Shown here one piece after another: positions 1 through 9,129 of a stretch of 64,000 nucleotides of DNA. This DNA comes from Methylobacterium mesophilicum. Its GTDB lineage: Bacteria > Pseudomonadota > Alphaproteobacteria > Rhizobiales > Beijerinckiaceae. The notes under the pieces are model-generated. The model saw only the letters and a program-made list of their open reading frames with translations, was not told the DNA's origin and made no database searches. The translations under genes were made by a program, and so were the position numbers. The DNA lies in the NCBI RefSeq assembly GCF_022179445.1, contig NZ_BPQU01000006.1:124001-188000 (forward strand), given 5' to 3'. Numbering within the stretch: the first letter of the stretch is position 1; each line of letters begins with the position of its first letter.

Positions 1-2
1 CC

Positions 3-1517
3 GGTTCGGGCAAGACCGAGGTCTATTTCGAGGCGGTCGCGGCCTGTATCCGAACTGGGCGGCAGGCGCTGATCCTGATGCCCGAGATCGCCCTGACGGC
101 GCAGTTCCTCGACCGGTTCGCCCAACGCTTCGGGGTCCGGCCGGCGGCCTGGCATTCCGGCATCGGCGGCAAGCGCCGCGAGCGCCTGCGGGCCGCGGTG
201 GCGGCCGGCGAGGCTCTGGTGGTTGTCGGCGCCCGCTCGGCGCTGTTCCTGCCGTTCGCCCGCCTCGGCCTGATCGTGGTCGATGAGGAGCACGAGGCCG
301 CCTACAAGCAGGAGGACGGCGTCCACTACCACGCCCGCGACATGGCGGTGGTGCGCGGGCGCTTGGAGGGCTGCCCGGTGGTGCTGGCCTCGGCGACGCC
401 GTCGATCGAGACCCGGGTGAACGCGGCGCGCGGGCGCTACCGCCACGTGCTGCTGCCGGAGCGGTTCGGCGGACGACGCCTGCCCGACATCGCCGCCATC
501 GACATGCGCAAGGACCAGCCCGAGCGGGGCCGCTTCCTCAGCCCGCCGCTGGTCAACGCTGTTAAGCACACCCTGGAGCGCGGCGAGCAGGCGCTGCTGT
601 TCCTCAACCGCCGGGGCTACGCGCCACTGACCCTGTGCCGGGCGTGCGGGCACCGCTACCAGTGCAAGAACTGCTCGACTTGGTTGGTGGAGCACCGGTT
701 CCGGCGCGCCCTCGTCTGCCATCAGTGCGGCTACACCGAGCGGCGGCCTGAGGCCTGCACCGAGTGCGGTACCTTCGACAACCTGACGGCCTGCGGCCCG
801 GGCGTCGAGCGGATCGCCGAAGAGGCCGCCGGGCTGTTCCCGGACCGGCGCATCGTCGTCCTGTCGAGCGACTTTCCCGGCGGTGCCGACCGGCTGCGCC
901 AGGAGTTGGAGGCGGTGGCGGCCGGGGAATGCGACCTCGTCATCGGCACGCAGCTGGTGGCGAAGGGCCACAACTTCCCGAGCCTCACCCTGGTCGGGGT
1001 GCTGGACGCCGATATCGGCCTGACCTCGGGCGATCCCCGGGCGGCGGAGCGCACCTTCCAGCTGCTCCAACAGGTCACCGGCCGGGCCGGGCGCGGCGAC
1101 AAGCCCGGGCGGGCGCTGGTCCAGACCTACCAGCCCGAGCACCCGGTGATCGCCTCGCTGCTGTCGGGGGATGCGGAGCGCTTCTATCAGGAGGAGATCC
1201 ACGCCCGCGAGGCGGCGGGCCTGCCGCCGTTCGGGCGGCTCGCCGCGCTGATCGTCTCGGCCGCCGAGCGGGAGGTCGCCGAGGCGCACGGACAGGCGCT
1301 CGCCCGCGCCGCCGACCCGCCGGAGGGTGTGATGGTTCTGGGGCCCGCAGAGGCGCCGCTCGCCCTGGTCCGGGGCCGCTACCGCTTCCGGCTGCTGGTG
1401 AAGACCGAGCGCAACATCGACATGCAGACCTATCTGCGCGCCTGGATCGCCCGCGGCCCGAAGGTGCGCGGCAACGTCCGGGTCGCGATCGATGTCGACC
1501 CGCAGAGCTTTTTGTAA
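3..1517 (+). CDS. priA: Primosomal protein N' (PriA helicase), 5' truncated by the window edge
   Basis: The reading frame is open from the first bases of the window, so the N-terminal part lies upstream. It begins inside the Walker A loop (GSGKTE), followed by LILMPEIALT and the DEEH Walker B box near base 290, which are superfamily 2 helicase motifs. The zinc-binding insertion specific to PriA is clear, with paired cysteines in CRACGHRYQCKNC and CHQCGY...CTECGTF between about bases 640 and 780. Late helicase motifs GTQLVAKGHNFP and QVTGRAGRG follow. PriA reloads the replicative helicase at stalled replication forks. The C-terminal domain is complete and ends at TAA. Confidence 0.97.
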   Translation, partial: GSGKTEVYFEAVAACIRTGRQALILMPEIALTAQFLDRFAQRFGVRPAAWHSGIGGKRRERLRAAVAAGEALVVVGARSALFLPFARLGLIVVDEEHEAAYKQEDGVHYHARDMAVVRGRLEGCPVVLASATPSIETRVNAARGRYRHVLLPERFGGRRLPDIAAIDMRKDQPERGRFLSPPLVNAVKHTLERGEQALLFLNRRGYAPLTLCRACGHRYQCKNCSTWLVEHRFRRALVCHQCGYTERRPEACTECGTFDNLTACGPGVERIAEEAAGLFPDRRIVVLSSDFPGGADRLRQELEAVAAGECDLVIGTQLVAKGHNFPSLTLVGVLDADIGLTSGDPRAAERTFQLLQQVTGRAGRGDKPGRALVQTYQPEHPVIASLLSGDAERFYQEEIHAREAAGLPPFGRLAALIVSAAEREVAEAHGQALARAADPPEGVMVLGPAEAPLALVRGRYRFRLLVKTERNIDMQTYLRAWIARGPKVRGNVRVAIDVDPQSFL

Positions 1518-1594
1518 GACAGTGCGGCCACGGGCAGCGGACCCGCGGCCGGAACCCGGCGGCGGGACGCGTGCGGTTCCCGGAGGAGCGATCA

Positions 1595-1957
1595 GTGCTG
1601 AGCTATACCAAGACGCCGGACTCGAACGTCGCCGAGATCGTGGTCGACGGCAAGATCTCCGACGAGGAGATGAACGCCGCGATGAATGCCATGAAGGCGG
1701 ACCTCGACAAGGGCGGCAAGATCAAGCTGCTCGAGGATATCCGCGCCTTCGAGGGCATGGAGCCGGCGGCCTTCTTCAAGGACCCGCGCTTCGGCATCTC
1801 GATGATGAAGAGCGTCAGCCACGTCGCCCTGGTGACGGATGCGCCCTGGCTGAAGGCGTTGGCCGAGACCTTCAACTTCGTCTCGCCGACCCAGATCAAG
1901 GTGTTTGAGCGCGCCCGCCTCGCCGAGGCGCGGACCTGGCTCGCCGGCGCCGCCTGA
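1595..1957 (+). CDS. STAS/SpoIIAA-like domain protein
   Basis: A 120-residue protein of the SpoIIAA-like/STAS-related type often found in alphaproteobacteria. The start is taken as GTG 1595 because a GGAGG ribosome-binding site lies 8 bases upstream; the same frame is open further upstream but there it only shadows priA. The N-terminal strand-rich part (NVAEIVVDGKIS) is followed by helices and by KIKLLEDIRAF, typical of the fold. No serine is obvious at the usual phosphorylation site, so a role in anti-sigma signalling cannot be claimed; related proteins also bind lipid-like ligands. It lies 77 bases behind priA on the same strand and may be transcribed separately. Confidence 0.75.
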   Translation: MLSYTKTPDSNVAEIVVDGKISDEEMNAAMNAMKADLDKGGKIKLLEDIRAFEGMEPAAFFKDPRFGISMMKSVSHVALVTDAPWLKALAETFNFVSPTQIKVFERARLAEARTWLAGAA

Positions 1958-1963
1958 CCGTCG

Positions 1964-2353
1964 TCAGTCGGCCTGCGCGGTGCGGTCGTTCCTGCGCCGC
2001 GCGGTCCAGCGGCCGGAGCACAGGGTGGCGACCTTCCAAGTGCCCGAGCCGGTGCCGGCCTGAAGCCGCCCGGTTCCAGTCCCGCTCGCCGTCCCGTTGG
2101 TGACGGCGAGCCCGACGCTGCCGTCGGCGCCGACATGGCCGCTCACCCGGGCCCCCGCCTCGCCCGAGACCAGCTGCACTTGGCCCCCGCGGATCGCCAG
2201 GGCGTAGGTGTAGCGGGCGCTGCACAGGCCGCTCTCGGTCACGAGTTCCACCGACCACGTCCCGTTGTTCGCGCCCTGTGCGGCATGGGCCGACGGCGAT
2301 ACGCCGGAGGACAGGCCGGCGGCGAGAGCCGCGGCGGCGACCAGCTTGATCAT
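1964..2353 (-). CDS. Small exported protein, function unknown
   Basis: A 129-residue protein starting at ATG 2353 with a clear Sec signal peptide (MIKLVAAAALAAGLSSG, cleavage expected after SAHA). The open frame extends upstream but the signal peptide fixes the start. The mature part is small and rich in Gly, Ser and Thr, with two cysteines (SGLCSARY and VATLCSGRW) that could form a disulphide in the periplasm. Its beta-rich pattern with a tryptophan near the start (GTWSVEL) and near the end (GSGTWKVATLC) recalls small alphaproteobacterial exported proteins, but I do not recognise the family. It is convergent with the STAS-like gene. Confidence 0.65.
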   Translation of the reverse strand: MIKLVAAAALAAGLSSGVSPSAHAAQGANNGTWSVELVTESGLCSARYTYALAIRGGQVQLVSGEAGARVSGHVGADGSVGLAVTNGTASGTGTGRLQAGTGSGTWKVATLCSGRWTARRRNDRTAQAD

Positions 2354-2962
2354 GCAGGTATCTCTTTCAGCAAAGCGCGTGCCGCCCGTCATGGCGCGCC
2401 GGGTCACACTCGTCGATGGAGGATGACACGATGCTGAATGAGAGAAGCGGCAAGAGTATGGCCGCACGTATTTTTGAGGTGAGATCAGGATCCGCGGGCG
2501 GATGGCGCAGGAATAGCCACGCTGCGTTTTGCGATTGCTTGGCGGTATTGGCGCAGCGGGCGGGCGTTCATGCGAACACCGTATCGTGAGCGATGCACAT
2601 CCTGACTCGCGGCAATGGTCCGCCAGGTCAGCTCTCAGAGCTCAGATCGCTGATGGATGAAAGCCGTTGAGGCGCCCGCGTACCAACCTCCGGGGTTCCC
2701 GGTCGCACGCATCTCAGGATGCGGCGTGGGTCCCCCTCCCGTGCGGGAGAGGGACAGGGCGAGGGATGCGCCTTTTCCGGAAAGATTTCGTCTCTTACCC
2801 CAACCTTCTCGCGCACGGGATAAGGGGCACCCCGCGGCTGGCAGGAGCGCCTGTGCTTCAAGACCTGCTAGGCTGTAGTTCGAACAAGAAGCGAGAAGGA
2901 AACTGAGGCTCAAAGAGTAGCGCGGCCAAACCGATCCAGTTGCGTAATCCTGACCTCGGCCC
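2354..2962. other. Intergenic region with a palindromic repeat, no gene seen
   Basis: Six hundred bases without a convincing gene; the short open frames here lack ribosome-binding sites and family resemblance. The right half holds the palindromic repeat listed at 2729-2831. Upstream of the exported protein gene there is no clear -35/-10 pair. Confidence 0.6.
2729..2831. repeat. Palindromic intergenic repeat (REP-like)
   Basis: A core CTCCCG-TG-CGGGAG stem lies at 2736-2749, followed by a purine-rich tail. Around 2797-2831 a second, degenerate copy is found in reverse complement (compare GTCCCCCTCCCGTGCG with GTGCCCCTTATCCCGTGCG read from the other strand). The whole unit can fold into a long imperfect hairpin. 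Similar GC-rich inverted units are common between genes of Methylobacterium and Bradyrhizobium; membership of a named family was not checked. Confidence 0.5.
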
Positions 2963-3169
2963 TCAATCCGTCAGCGAGCGCGCCTCTTCCGGCAGCATGA
3001 TCGGGATGCCGTCGCGGATCGGGTAGGCCAGCTTGGCCGAGCGGCTGATCAGCTCCTGGCGGGCGGAATCGTATTCGAGCGTGCCCTTGGTCAGCGGACA
3101 AACCAGGATCTCGAGGAGCTTGGGGTCCACGCGGGTCGCCTCGACGGTGGTTGTGAGGTCGTTGGTCAT
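2963..3169 (-). CDS. Trm112 family protein
   Basis: A 68-residue protein of the Trm112/UPF0434 family: small, with the typical core [41 protein letters not shown]. Only one cysteine of the usual zinc set remains (VCPL), which is normal for many proteobacterial members. In eukaryotes and archaea Trm112 activates methyltransferases; the bacterial partner is not established. It is the last gene of a minus-strand cluster after cnoX and the LON-domain gene, 13 bases from the latter, an order recurrent in alphaproteobacteria. Confidence 0.88.
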   Translation of the reverse strand: MTNDLTTTVEATRVDPKLLEILVCPLTKGTLEYDSARQELISRSAKLAYPIRDGIPIMLPEEARSLTD

Positions 3170-3182
3170 CGGTCGTGCGAGC

Positions 3183-3848
3183 CTATTGCATCGTCGGCTC
3201 GGGGCCGGAGCCGCGAACCAGTTCCATCTGCGTGACCGCGATCAGGATTTCCGCCCGGGTTTTCAGGTCGGGGGCCTCCAGCATCGCTTGCTTTTCGCGG
3301 ACGCCGAACGGGCTCATCATGCAGAGGGCGTTGACCAGCGCCTCGTCCGGCGCTTCGTCGATCCCGTCCCAATCCACCTTCAGATCGTTCGATTCCACGA
3401 AGTCGCGCAACGCCTTGAGGACGCCGTCGCGGTCGACCTGTTCCTCGCCCGCCCGCGGCTCGAAGTCCACCGCGAAGTCTTCGTAGGAGACATGGCAGCG
3501 GCGGTAGGTGCTGGTGGAGGCCAGCTCGCTCTCGACCCGGAACCGGCTGATACCGGTCAGCGAGACGAGGTAACGGCCGTCGCCGGTCTCGGCGTATTGC
3601 GTGATCCGCCCGGCGCAGCCGACACGGTAGAGCTTGGGGTTCGCCGCCCCCGACCCTTCCGGATCGGGCTGGATCATCCCGATCACCCGATCCGTGCGCA
3701 TCGCGTCGTCGATCATCGACAGGTAGCGCGGCTCGAAGATGTTCAGAGGCATCTGGCCGCGTGGCAGCAGCAGCGCGCCAGGCAGCGGAAAGACCGGGAT
3801 GACGGCGGGGCAATCCGCCGGGCCCTTGTAGCTCGCATGGGTGCTCAT
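3183..3848 (-). CDS. LON peptidase substrate-binding domain protein
   Basis: A 221-residue protein consisting of the LON N-terminal (PUA-like) domain without the AAA+ or protease parts. The opening is characteristic: [33 protein letters not shown] at residues 17-49. The start at ATG 3848 is supported by GGGAGG 4 bases upstream, inside a longer open frame. Stand-alone LON domains are thought to bind unfolded protein segments; here the neighbour is the chaperedoxin CnoX, consistent with a protein quality-control role, though the exact function is unknown. Confidence 0.9.
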   Translation of the reverse strand: MSTHASYKGPADCPAVIPVFPLPGALLLPRGQMPLNIFEPRYLSMIDDAMRTDRVIGMIQPDPEGSGAANPKLYRVGCAGRITQYAETGDGRYLVSLTGISRFRVESELASTSTYRRCHVSYEDFAVDFEPRAGEEQVDRDGVLKALRDFVESNDLKVDWDGIDEAPDEALVNALCMMSPFGVREKQAMLEAPDLKTRAEILIAVTQMELVRGSGPEPTMQ

Positions 3849-3909
3849 GGCGCCTCCCGGATGGGCCTGATGCTGGGGCGGCATATCCGCCCCAGGGCGA
3901 GCCGTAATG

Positions 3910-4824
3910 TTACGAAAACAGGAGCGCCGAGAGCTTGCGCCGGCCCCGGATCGTGTCGGGATCCATCACGCCCCAGGCCTCGAAGAACTGCAGGAGCTGC
4001 TTGCGCCCCGCATCCTCGTTCCACTCCTTGTCGCGCTTGCGCAGCTCGATCAGGTGATCGACCGCCTGTCCACGCTCGCCCGCGGCGGCGAGACCCAGGG
4101 CGAGGTCGAACCGTGCCTGGTGGGCGTCCGGATTGGCCTCGACCTCCCGCTGCAGCCCCGCGAGGTCGCCGAGCGAGGCAGCCTGCTCGGCGAGTTCCAG
4201 GGCGGCACGGACGCCGGTGAGGGCCGGGTCGGCGGCCTTGGCCTCCGGGACCATCGCCAGCACGCGCTTGGCGTTCTCGATCTCGCCCGCGTCGAGCTGC
4301 ATCTTCGCCAAGCCGGCGAGCGCCGCGACGTTGTCGGGCTGCTGCTCCAGGATTGCGGCGTAGATCTCGGAGGCGCCCGCGAGGTCGCCCTCCTCGATCA
4401 GGGCGGCGGCGTCCGCGAGCGCCAGCTCGACCGGATCCTGGGCTGGGCCCGCGACGCGGTCGATCAGATCCTTGATCTGGCTCTCCGGCACCGCGCCCAT
4501 GAAGCCATCGACGGGCTGGCCCTTCTGGAACACGATCACCGCCGGGATCGACTGGATTCCGAGCTGGCCCGCGATCGAGGGATGGTCGTCGATGTTCATC
4601 TTGACCAAGGCGACGGCGCCCTTGGCCGCCTTGACCACCTTCTCCAAGACGGGCGTGAGCTGCTTGCAGGGGCCGCACCACGGCGCCCAGAAATCGACCA
4701 GGACCGGCCGGTGCATCGACTCGGCGATGACGTCCTGCCGGAAGCCCGCGGTGGTCGTGTCCTTGATCAGGGCATCGGTGTCGCCGGCCGGGGCGGGGCC
4801 GCCGGCAAGGGTGTCATTCAGCAT
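3910..4824 (-). CDS. cnoX: Thioredoxin-fold chaperedoxin with TPR region (CnoX/YbbN-like)
   Basis: A 304-residue protein. Residues about 25-130 form a thioredoxin domain with the active site WAPWCGPCKQL (Cys50, Cys53), followed by helical tetratricopeptide-like repeats to the C terminus. This is the CnoX/YbbN layout: a holdase that protects clients such as GroEL substrates from oxidation. Unlike the E. coli protein, which lacks the first cysteine, this one keeps both cysteines, as known for the Caulobacter version, so it may also reduce disulphides. First gene of the cluster with the LON-domain and Trm112 genes. Confidence 0.9.
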   Translation of the reverse strand: MLNDTLAGGPAPAGDTDALIKDTTTAGFRQDVIAESMHRPVLVDFWAPWCGPCKQLTPVLEKVVKAAKGAVALVKMNIDDHPSIAGQLGIQSIPAVIVFQKGQPVDGFMGAVPESQIKDLIDRVAGPAQDPVELALADAAALIEEGDLAGASEIYAAILEQQPDNVAALAGLAKMQLDAGEIENAKRVLAMVPEAKAADPALTGVRAALELAEQAASLGDLAGLQREVEANPDAHQARFDLALGLAAAGERGQAVDHLIELRKRDKEWNEDAGRKQLLQFFEAWGVMDPDTIRGRRKLSALLFS

Positions 4825-4896
4825 TGGCCTGGCTTCGGAACTTTTTTCGTGGAGCGCCTTAGATGGGGCTTCGAACGGGGTCTGACCAGCCCAAAC

Positions 4897-5364
4897 TCAC
4901 CGGGCAGGCGCCCCGGGTGTCCCCTTCTCCGCAGCTTTGGCGGCCGTCACGAAGGTTCCCGCGAAGGTGCGCCCGTCCGACGTGCTGGCCTCGCAGGTGA
5001 TCGCGGTACGGCCCGGCTCCGGGGCGGAGAAGCGGCAGGCGCCGATCGCCAGCGTCGGCGTCCCGTCCTTGCCCACCATCACCAGGTTGATCGGCTGAAG
5101 CGGGTCGGTTTCCTCGGTCGCCTCCTGCTGGGCACCGTTGCCGCTGAAGCTGACGGTCTGGCCATCCTTGGCGGAGAAGTCGAAGCTCGTGCGGTTGCGG
5201 TTCACGGCGTTCATCAGCACGCCGCTGCAAGACGCGCTGAGATCCTGCCCGTTGACGATGAGCTTCTCGCACGACCCTTCGAGCCGGAGCGCGGCCTGCG
5301 CGTGCGCCGTGCAGGGGAGGCCGAGGAGAGCGCAGAGCAATGCGAGGCGCAGTCGGTTTCTCAT
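4897..5364 (-). CDS. Exported protein, function unknown
   Basis: A 155-residue protein starting at ATG 5364 with a Sec signal peptide (MRNRLRLALLCALLGLPCTAHA, cleavage after AHA). The mature part has cysteines in GSCEKL, SASCSGVL, IGACRF and ITCEAS, four in all, likely forming two disulphides in the periplasm. It reads as a beta-sandwich-like domain of unknown function. It lies 73 bases upstream of cnoX on the same strand, so co-transcription is possible but no functional link is visible. Confidence 0.65.
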   Translation of the reverse strand: MRNRLRLALLCALLGLPCTAHAQAALRLEGSCEKLIVNGQDLSASCSGVLMNAVNRNRTSFDFSAKDGQTVSFSGNGAQQEATEETDPLQPINLVMVGKDGTPTLAIGACRFSAPEPGRTAITCEASTSDGRTFAGTFVTAAKAAEKGTPGAPAR

Positions 5365-5468
5365 GGCGGGCCGGGTCTCCTCCGTTTGCCGTCGAACTAG
5401 GCGTTCGGAGCGGTCTGTCGAGGGAGGCGGGTCTGCCAAGCTTGATCGATCTCCGTTCAAGCGAACCT

Positions 5469-6443
5469 TCAAGCGAACCGAAGAGCGCGGTCGTTAGGTG
5501 CTGTCAGATCCAGTTCCGGACCGAGCGGTACGATCCTGGTCGGATTGATAGTCGGGTGGCTCTCGTAATAATGCCGTTTGATGTGCGTGAGATCGACCGT
5601 CGAGGCGACACCGGGAAGCGCGTAGAGGTCGCGCAGATAGTTCGACAGATTTGGATAGTCCGCGATCCGGCGACGGTTGCATTTGAAGTGCCCGACATAG
5701 ACGGCATCGAACCGCGCGAGCGTCGTGAACAAGCGGATATCGGCCTCGGTCAGCCTGGCGCCGCAAAGATAGCGGCCCCGGTCGAGGCGCTCTTCCAGCG
5801 CGTCGAGTTCGGCGAACAGCGCCTCGAAGGCTGCCGCGTAGGCGTCCTGCGCGGTGGCGAAGCCGGCCTTGTAGACGCCGTTGTTGACCCGGTCGTAGAC
5901 CCGCTCGTTGATCGCGTCGATCTCGGTGCGCAGGTCCTCGGGGTACAGGTCCGGCCCGGTCCCCCCGAACGCACCGTTGAGCATGCGCAGGATCTCGGCG
6001 GATTCGTTCGACACGATGGTGCCGCGCTCGCGGTCCCATAGCACCGGTACCGTGACGCGGCCGGTATAGGACCGATCCGCCGCCAAATAGACTTCGTAGA
6101 GGCGGTTGGCGTGATGGATCGGATCCGGCGTCGCCCCCGGGGTGTCGCCGAACACCCAGCCCTCGGCGCCCATATGCGGATCCACCACCGAGACGGTGAT
6201 CGCCTCCTCCAGGCCTTTGAGCGCGCGCCCGATCAGGGTGCGGTGGGCCCACGGGCACGCCAGCGAGACGTAGAGGTGGTAGCGCCCGGGCTCGCCGTTG
6301 AAGCCGCCCTCCCCTGAAGGACCAGGCGCGCCGTCGACGGTCACCCAATTGCGGAAGGACGAGGCCTTCCGCTCGAACCGACCTCCGGTCGAGGCGGTGT
6401 CGTACCACTGGTCGCGCCAGACGCCGTCGACGAGGAGGCCCAT
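5469..6443 (-). CDS. Glutathione S-transferase, glutathionyl-hydroquinone reductase type
   Basis: A 324-residue protein with the Xi-class GST signature: GRYHLYVSLACPWAHRTLI, with the catalytic Cys63 in a CPWA box, then VVDPHMGAEGWVF, VPVLWD, and the C-terminal helical domain with LDALEERLDRGRYL and LTEADIRLFTTLARFD. Members (E. coli YqjG, yeast Ecm4) reductively remove glutathione from glutathionyl-hydroquinones. The start ATG 6443 gives the usual family length. An inverted repeat upstream at 6581-6593 could be an operator. Confidence 0.92.
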   Translation of the reverse strand: MGLLVDGVWRDQWYDTASTGGRFERKASSFRNWVTVDGAPGPSGEGGFNGEPGRYHLYVSLACPWAHRTLIGRALKGLEEAITVSVVDPHMGAEGWVFGDTPGATPDPIHHANRLYEVYLAADRSYTGRVTVPVLWDRERGTIVSNESAEILRMLNGAFGGTGPDLYPEDLRTEIDAINERVYDRVNNGVYKAGFATAQDAYAAAFEALFAELDALEERLDRGRYLCGARLTEADIRLFTTLARFDAVYVGHFKCNRRRIADYPNLSNYLRDLYALPGVASTVDLTHIKRHYYESHPTINPTRIVPLGPELDLTAPNDRALRFA

Positions 6444-6580
6444 GGTGATGTCCCGGTTCAGATGGTCACCAGGGCGAGATGGGAGCCCGTGCGTCTGCGG
6501 AAAGGGGCAGGCGGCGTCCTCACGCCCGGTTCCGGTCTGCGCCCGAGCCTCGTGCAACGCAGGCTTGCGCACTTACTTCT

Positions 6581-6593
6581 GTTGCAGCGCAAC
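6581..6593. promoter_or_regulatory. Inverted repeat, possible operator
   Basis: GTTGC-AGC-GCAAC, perfect 5-base arms with a 3-base spacer, lies between the divergent GST gene (start 6443, minus) and the small membrane protein gene (start 6679, plus). Operator function is a guess from position and symmetry. Confidence 0.25.
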
Positions 6594-6678
6594 ATAATCG
6601 GCCATTTTCCGGCCACCCGCCCGCTGCTGCGCAATCACAGCGCTCATGGCCCGGCGGGAGACTGGATGGAGCTGAGAG

Positions 6679-6903
6679 ATGTCGTTCGCGCTGGTGCCCG
6701 TCGCTGAGGCGGCCCTGTTCACCCTGGGGTGCCTGCTGATCCACACCCTTCGGCGGCATGCGGACGTGGTCACGGCGACGCTCGCCTGCGTTGCCACCCT
6801 GCTTGTGCTGATGATCGGGATCGCCTGCGCCCCCGAATCCTTCGTCAAGTATCAGGGGGCCAGCATCACCGAGTTCGCTAGACTGGATCCGGCGATCTAC
6901 TGA
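6679..6903 (+). CDS. Small membrane protein
   Basis: A 74-residue protein with two hydrophobic segments (residues about 4-22, FALVPVAEAALFTLGCLLI, and 31-50, VTATLACVATLLVLMIGIAC). Start ATG 6679 has GGAG 9 bases upstream. The C-terminal tail (residues 53-74) is polar. Function unknown. Its last bases overlap the end of the convergent AlgJ-like gene by 7 bases. The open frame on the opposite strand over 6573-6848 is rejected because it has no family resemblance and an arginine/serine-rich shadow composition. Confidence 0.6.
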   Translation: MSFALVPVAEAALFTLGCLLIHTLRRHADVVTATLACVATLLVLMIGIACAPESFVKYQGASITEFARLDPAIY

Positions 6904-7850
6904 GCTGCGGCGGCGCGCCCGGCGCCGTTCATCTGGGCGAGGCGCCCGCCGGTCCCGCGCTGGCCCGAGACCGCCACGTCGAAATCGTCCCGCGGGAGCC
7001 GCGCCAGGAATCGCTCGGCCAGTTCGAACAGCAGGATGTCGGGGCGCACGCGTTCGATGTAGCCCCAATCGAGGCTGGCCGACCAGACGAAGTGAACCTC
7101 GCGGAAGCTTTCGGCCAGCAGCCCGGTCAGCAGGAACGGGTCGAAATGTGCGCAGGAATCGCCGAACAGCACGAGGCGGCGTGGGTCGGCGTCCTCCGTC
7201 TCGTTCCGGAAGACGACGTGGGCGCCGACATGGGCTTCCCGGTCGCGCCCCTGCGCCTCGTAGGCGGCGAGCAGCGGGCCGATCTCGACCCGCTTGGCGT
7301 CGCGCAGCAGCATGAACCGCTCCAGCCGCTCCCGCGGACGTTCGCTGAGCTTCTCGCCGAGATCCATCACGGCTTCGGTGACGAGTTGCGGGCGCGCGCC
7401 GATATCGGCCGGCGGGATCGACCCGAGCGCGCGCATGATCTCGCGATAGGCCAGGAGGCAGCCCTGGATGGTCCAGTGCGTGTCGGTCCGGAGGTAGAGC
7501 GGAACCGGGCCGTCGCGCCCGGCCCGGAGGGGCGCCAGGAGATCGAGATAGGCCGGATGCCGGGCCAGGCGCCGAGCTAGGCGGCGGGTGGAAGCCTTGC
7601 CCGGGGCGTAGCGCAGCCCGTCGGTCTTGTCGTCGTAGACCGACAGCTTCTCCGGAACGATCACATGCAGGCAGCGGATCCCGAGGCGCTCCGCGCGCCG
7701 GGCCCGGGCTTCGATCAGTCGCGTCCAGCCGCGCAGCAGCAGCCAGTGCCGCAACCCGCCCCGGTAGCGGTCCAGGACGCGGTTGGTGCCGCCGATGAGG
7801 AACAGCCATCCGTCGCGGCCGACATGTACGCTTTCCCTGCCTGCAGCCAT
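6897..7850 (-). CDS. AlgJ/AlgX-like SGNH-hydrolase domain protein
   Basis: A 317-residue protein resembling the catalytic domain of the alginate O-acetylation proteins AlgJ/AlgX: an early GRDGWLFLIGG element (residues 11-21), the Asp-His dyad in RTDTHWT (Asp123, His125) and the nucleophile serine in FGDSCAH (Ser232). These enzymes transfer acetyl groups to exported polysaccharide. No clear N-terminal signal or membrane anchor is seen, so it may be a cytoplasmic or non-classically exported variant of the group. No polysaccharide operon surrounds it; an O-antigen ligase gene lies 31 kb away. Confidence 0.75.
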   Translation of the reverse strand: MAAGRESVHVGRDGWLFLIGGTNRVLDRYRGGLRHWLLLRGWTRLIEARARRAERLGIRCLHVIVPEKLSVYDDKTDGLRYAPGKASTRRLARRLARHPAYLDLLAPLRAGRDGPVPLYLRTDTHWTIQGCLLAYREIMRALGSIPPADIGARPQLVTEAVMDLGEKLSERPRERLERFMLLRDAKRVEIGPLLAAYEAQGRDREAHVGAHVVFRNETEDADPRRLVLFGDSCAHFDPFLLTGLLAESFREVHFVWSASLDWGYIERVRPDILLFELAERFLARLPRDDFDVAVSGQRGTGGRLAQMNGAGRAAAAQ

Positions 7851-7986
7851 GGCGGTGCTTTAGAGCCGTTCCCGACCACCTTGCAATCGGGAACGGTGCC
7901 GGGCCGACGGCCCGACGAGCGCTTCGGCCGCACGCTGCCGGGGCGCCGAGGCCGGACCCGTCCGGGATCGCACGCGTTCGACCGAC

Positions 7987-9114
7987 ATGTCGTCCAGCGC
8001 CGCCCTGATGCCCGCCCCCTCGCCGGCCGAAAGCCGAGACTCGGCCCGTACCCGTCCGGCCCGCCTCTGGCGTCCGCGCCGGGTGCTGGTGACCCCGGCC
8101 GCGCTGGATTTCGCGCATGGGCGTGCCATTGTGGCGCGGGCCGAGGCGATGGGGCTGCCGGTTGAGCGGCTCGCCGCAAACCGCCTCACCGGCCTACGCG
8201 ACGCAGATCCGCGCCGGGCCTACACCGCCGCCAAGGCGACCCTCGCCATCACGGTAGCGCCGCCGACGAAGCTGCGGCTGCAGCCGATCCCGCCCTCGGC
8301 CGACTGGCGCTTCGACCTCGCGGAGGGCTGCCCGGCCCATTGCCAGTATTGCTACCTCGCCGGCTCGCTCCAGGGGCCGCCCGTGACCCGGGCCTACGCC
8401 AATCTCGATGCAATCCTGGACAACCTGGCGGCCTATGCCGGCCAGGGTGCCGTGACCTCCGCCTCAACGGAGCGCGCCCACGAAGGCACGACCTTCGAGG
8501 CGTCCTGCTACACGGATCCTCTGGGCATCGAGCATCTCACCGGCTCGCTCTCGGCGGCGATCCGGCATTTCGGTGCCTGGGACGCGCCGGTGCAGCTGCG
8601 CTTCACCACGAAATTCGCCGCCGTCGCCCCACTCCTCGACCTGCCGCATAACCGGCGCACGCGGATCCGCTTCTCGGTCAATGCCCGTCCCGCTTCCCGC
8701 TACGAGGGCGGCACCGACCCGCTCGACGCGCGGCTGGCCGCCATGGGCGCGATGGCCCGGGCCGGCTATCCAGTGGGCCTGACCATCGCGCCGATCATTC
8801 CGGTGCCCGATTGGGAGGCGGCCTATGCCGGACTGATCCGCGATGCCGCCGACGCGCTGGCCGGCATCCCTGATCTGGACCTGACCGCCGAACTCATCAC
8901 CCACCGCTTCACGCCGATCTCGAAGGCGGTCCTGCGCGGCTGGTACCCGGGCTCGGACTTACCCCTCGACGAGGCCGACCGCGTGGAGAAGCGCACCAAG
9001 TTCGGCACCGTGAAGCACGTCTTCCCGAAGCCCCTGATGCAGGCGATGCGCGCGCATCTCACGGATCGCCTCGCCCGCGATCTACCGGCCGCGCGGGTGC
9101 TCTACTGGACCTGA
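7987..9114 (+). CDS. Spore photoproduct lyase family radical SAM protein
   Basis: A 375-residue protein of the SplB-like radical SAM group. The iron-sulphur binding motif is CPAHCQYC (Cys115, Cys119, Cys122), the CxxxCxxC pattern, in the setting DLAEGCPAHCQYCYLAGS. Later segments (TFEASCYTDPLGIEHLTGSL, TKFAAVAPLL, RFSVNARPASRYEGGTDPLDARL) match non-spore-former members. True spore photoproduct lyase repairs thymine dimers in Bacillus spores; the substrate in alphaproteobacteria is not known. Start ATG 7987 lacks a strong ribosome-binding site; a slightly later start is possible. Followed after 15 bases by a 2H phosphoesterase gene. Confidence 0.85.
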   Translation: MSSSAALMPAPSPAESRDSARTRPARLWRPRRVLVTPAALDFAHGRAIVARAEAMGLPVERLAANRLTGLRDADPRRAYTAAKATLAITVAPPTKLRLQPIPPSADWRFDLAEGCPAHCQYCYLAGSLQGPPVTRAYANLDAILDNLAAYAGQGAVTSASTERAHEGTTFEASCYTDPLGIEHLTGSLSAAIRHFGAWDAPVQLRFTTKFAAVAPLLDLPHNRRTRIRFSVNARPASRYEGGTDPLDARLAAMGAMARAGYPVGLTIAPIIPVPDWEAAYAGLIRDAADALAGIPDLDLTAELITHRFTPISKAVLRGWYPGSDLPLDEADRVEKRTKFGTVKHVFPKPLMQAMRAHLTDRLARDLPAARVLYWT

Positions 9115-9129
9115 GCCGGTTCGGGCTCC

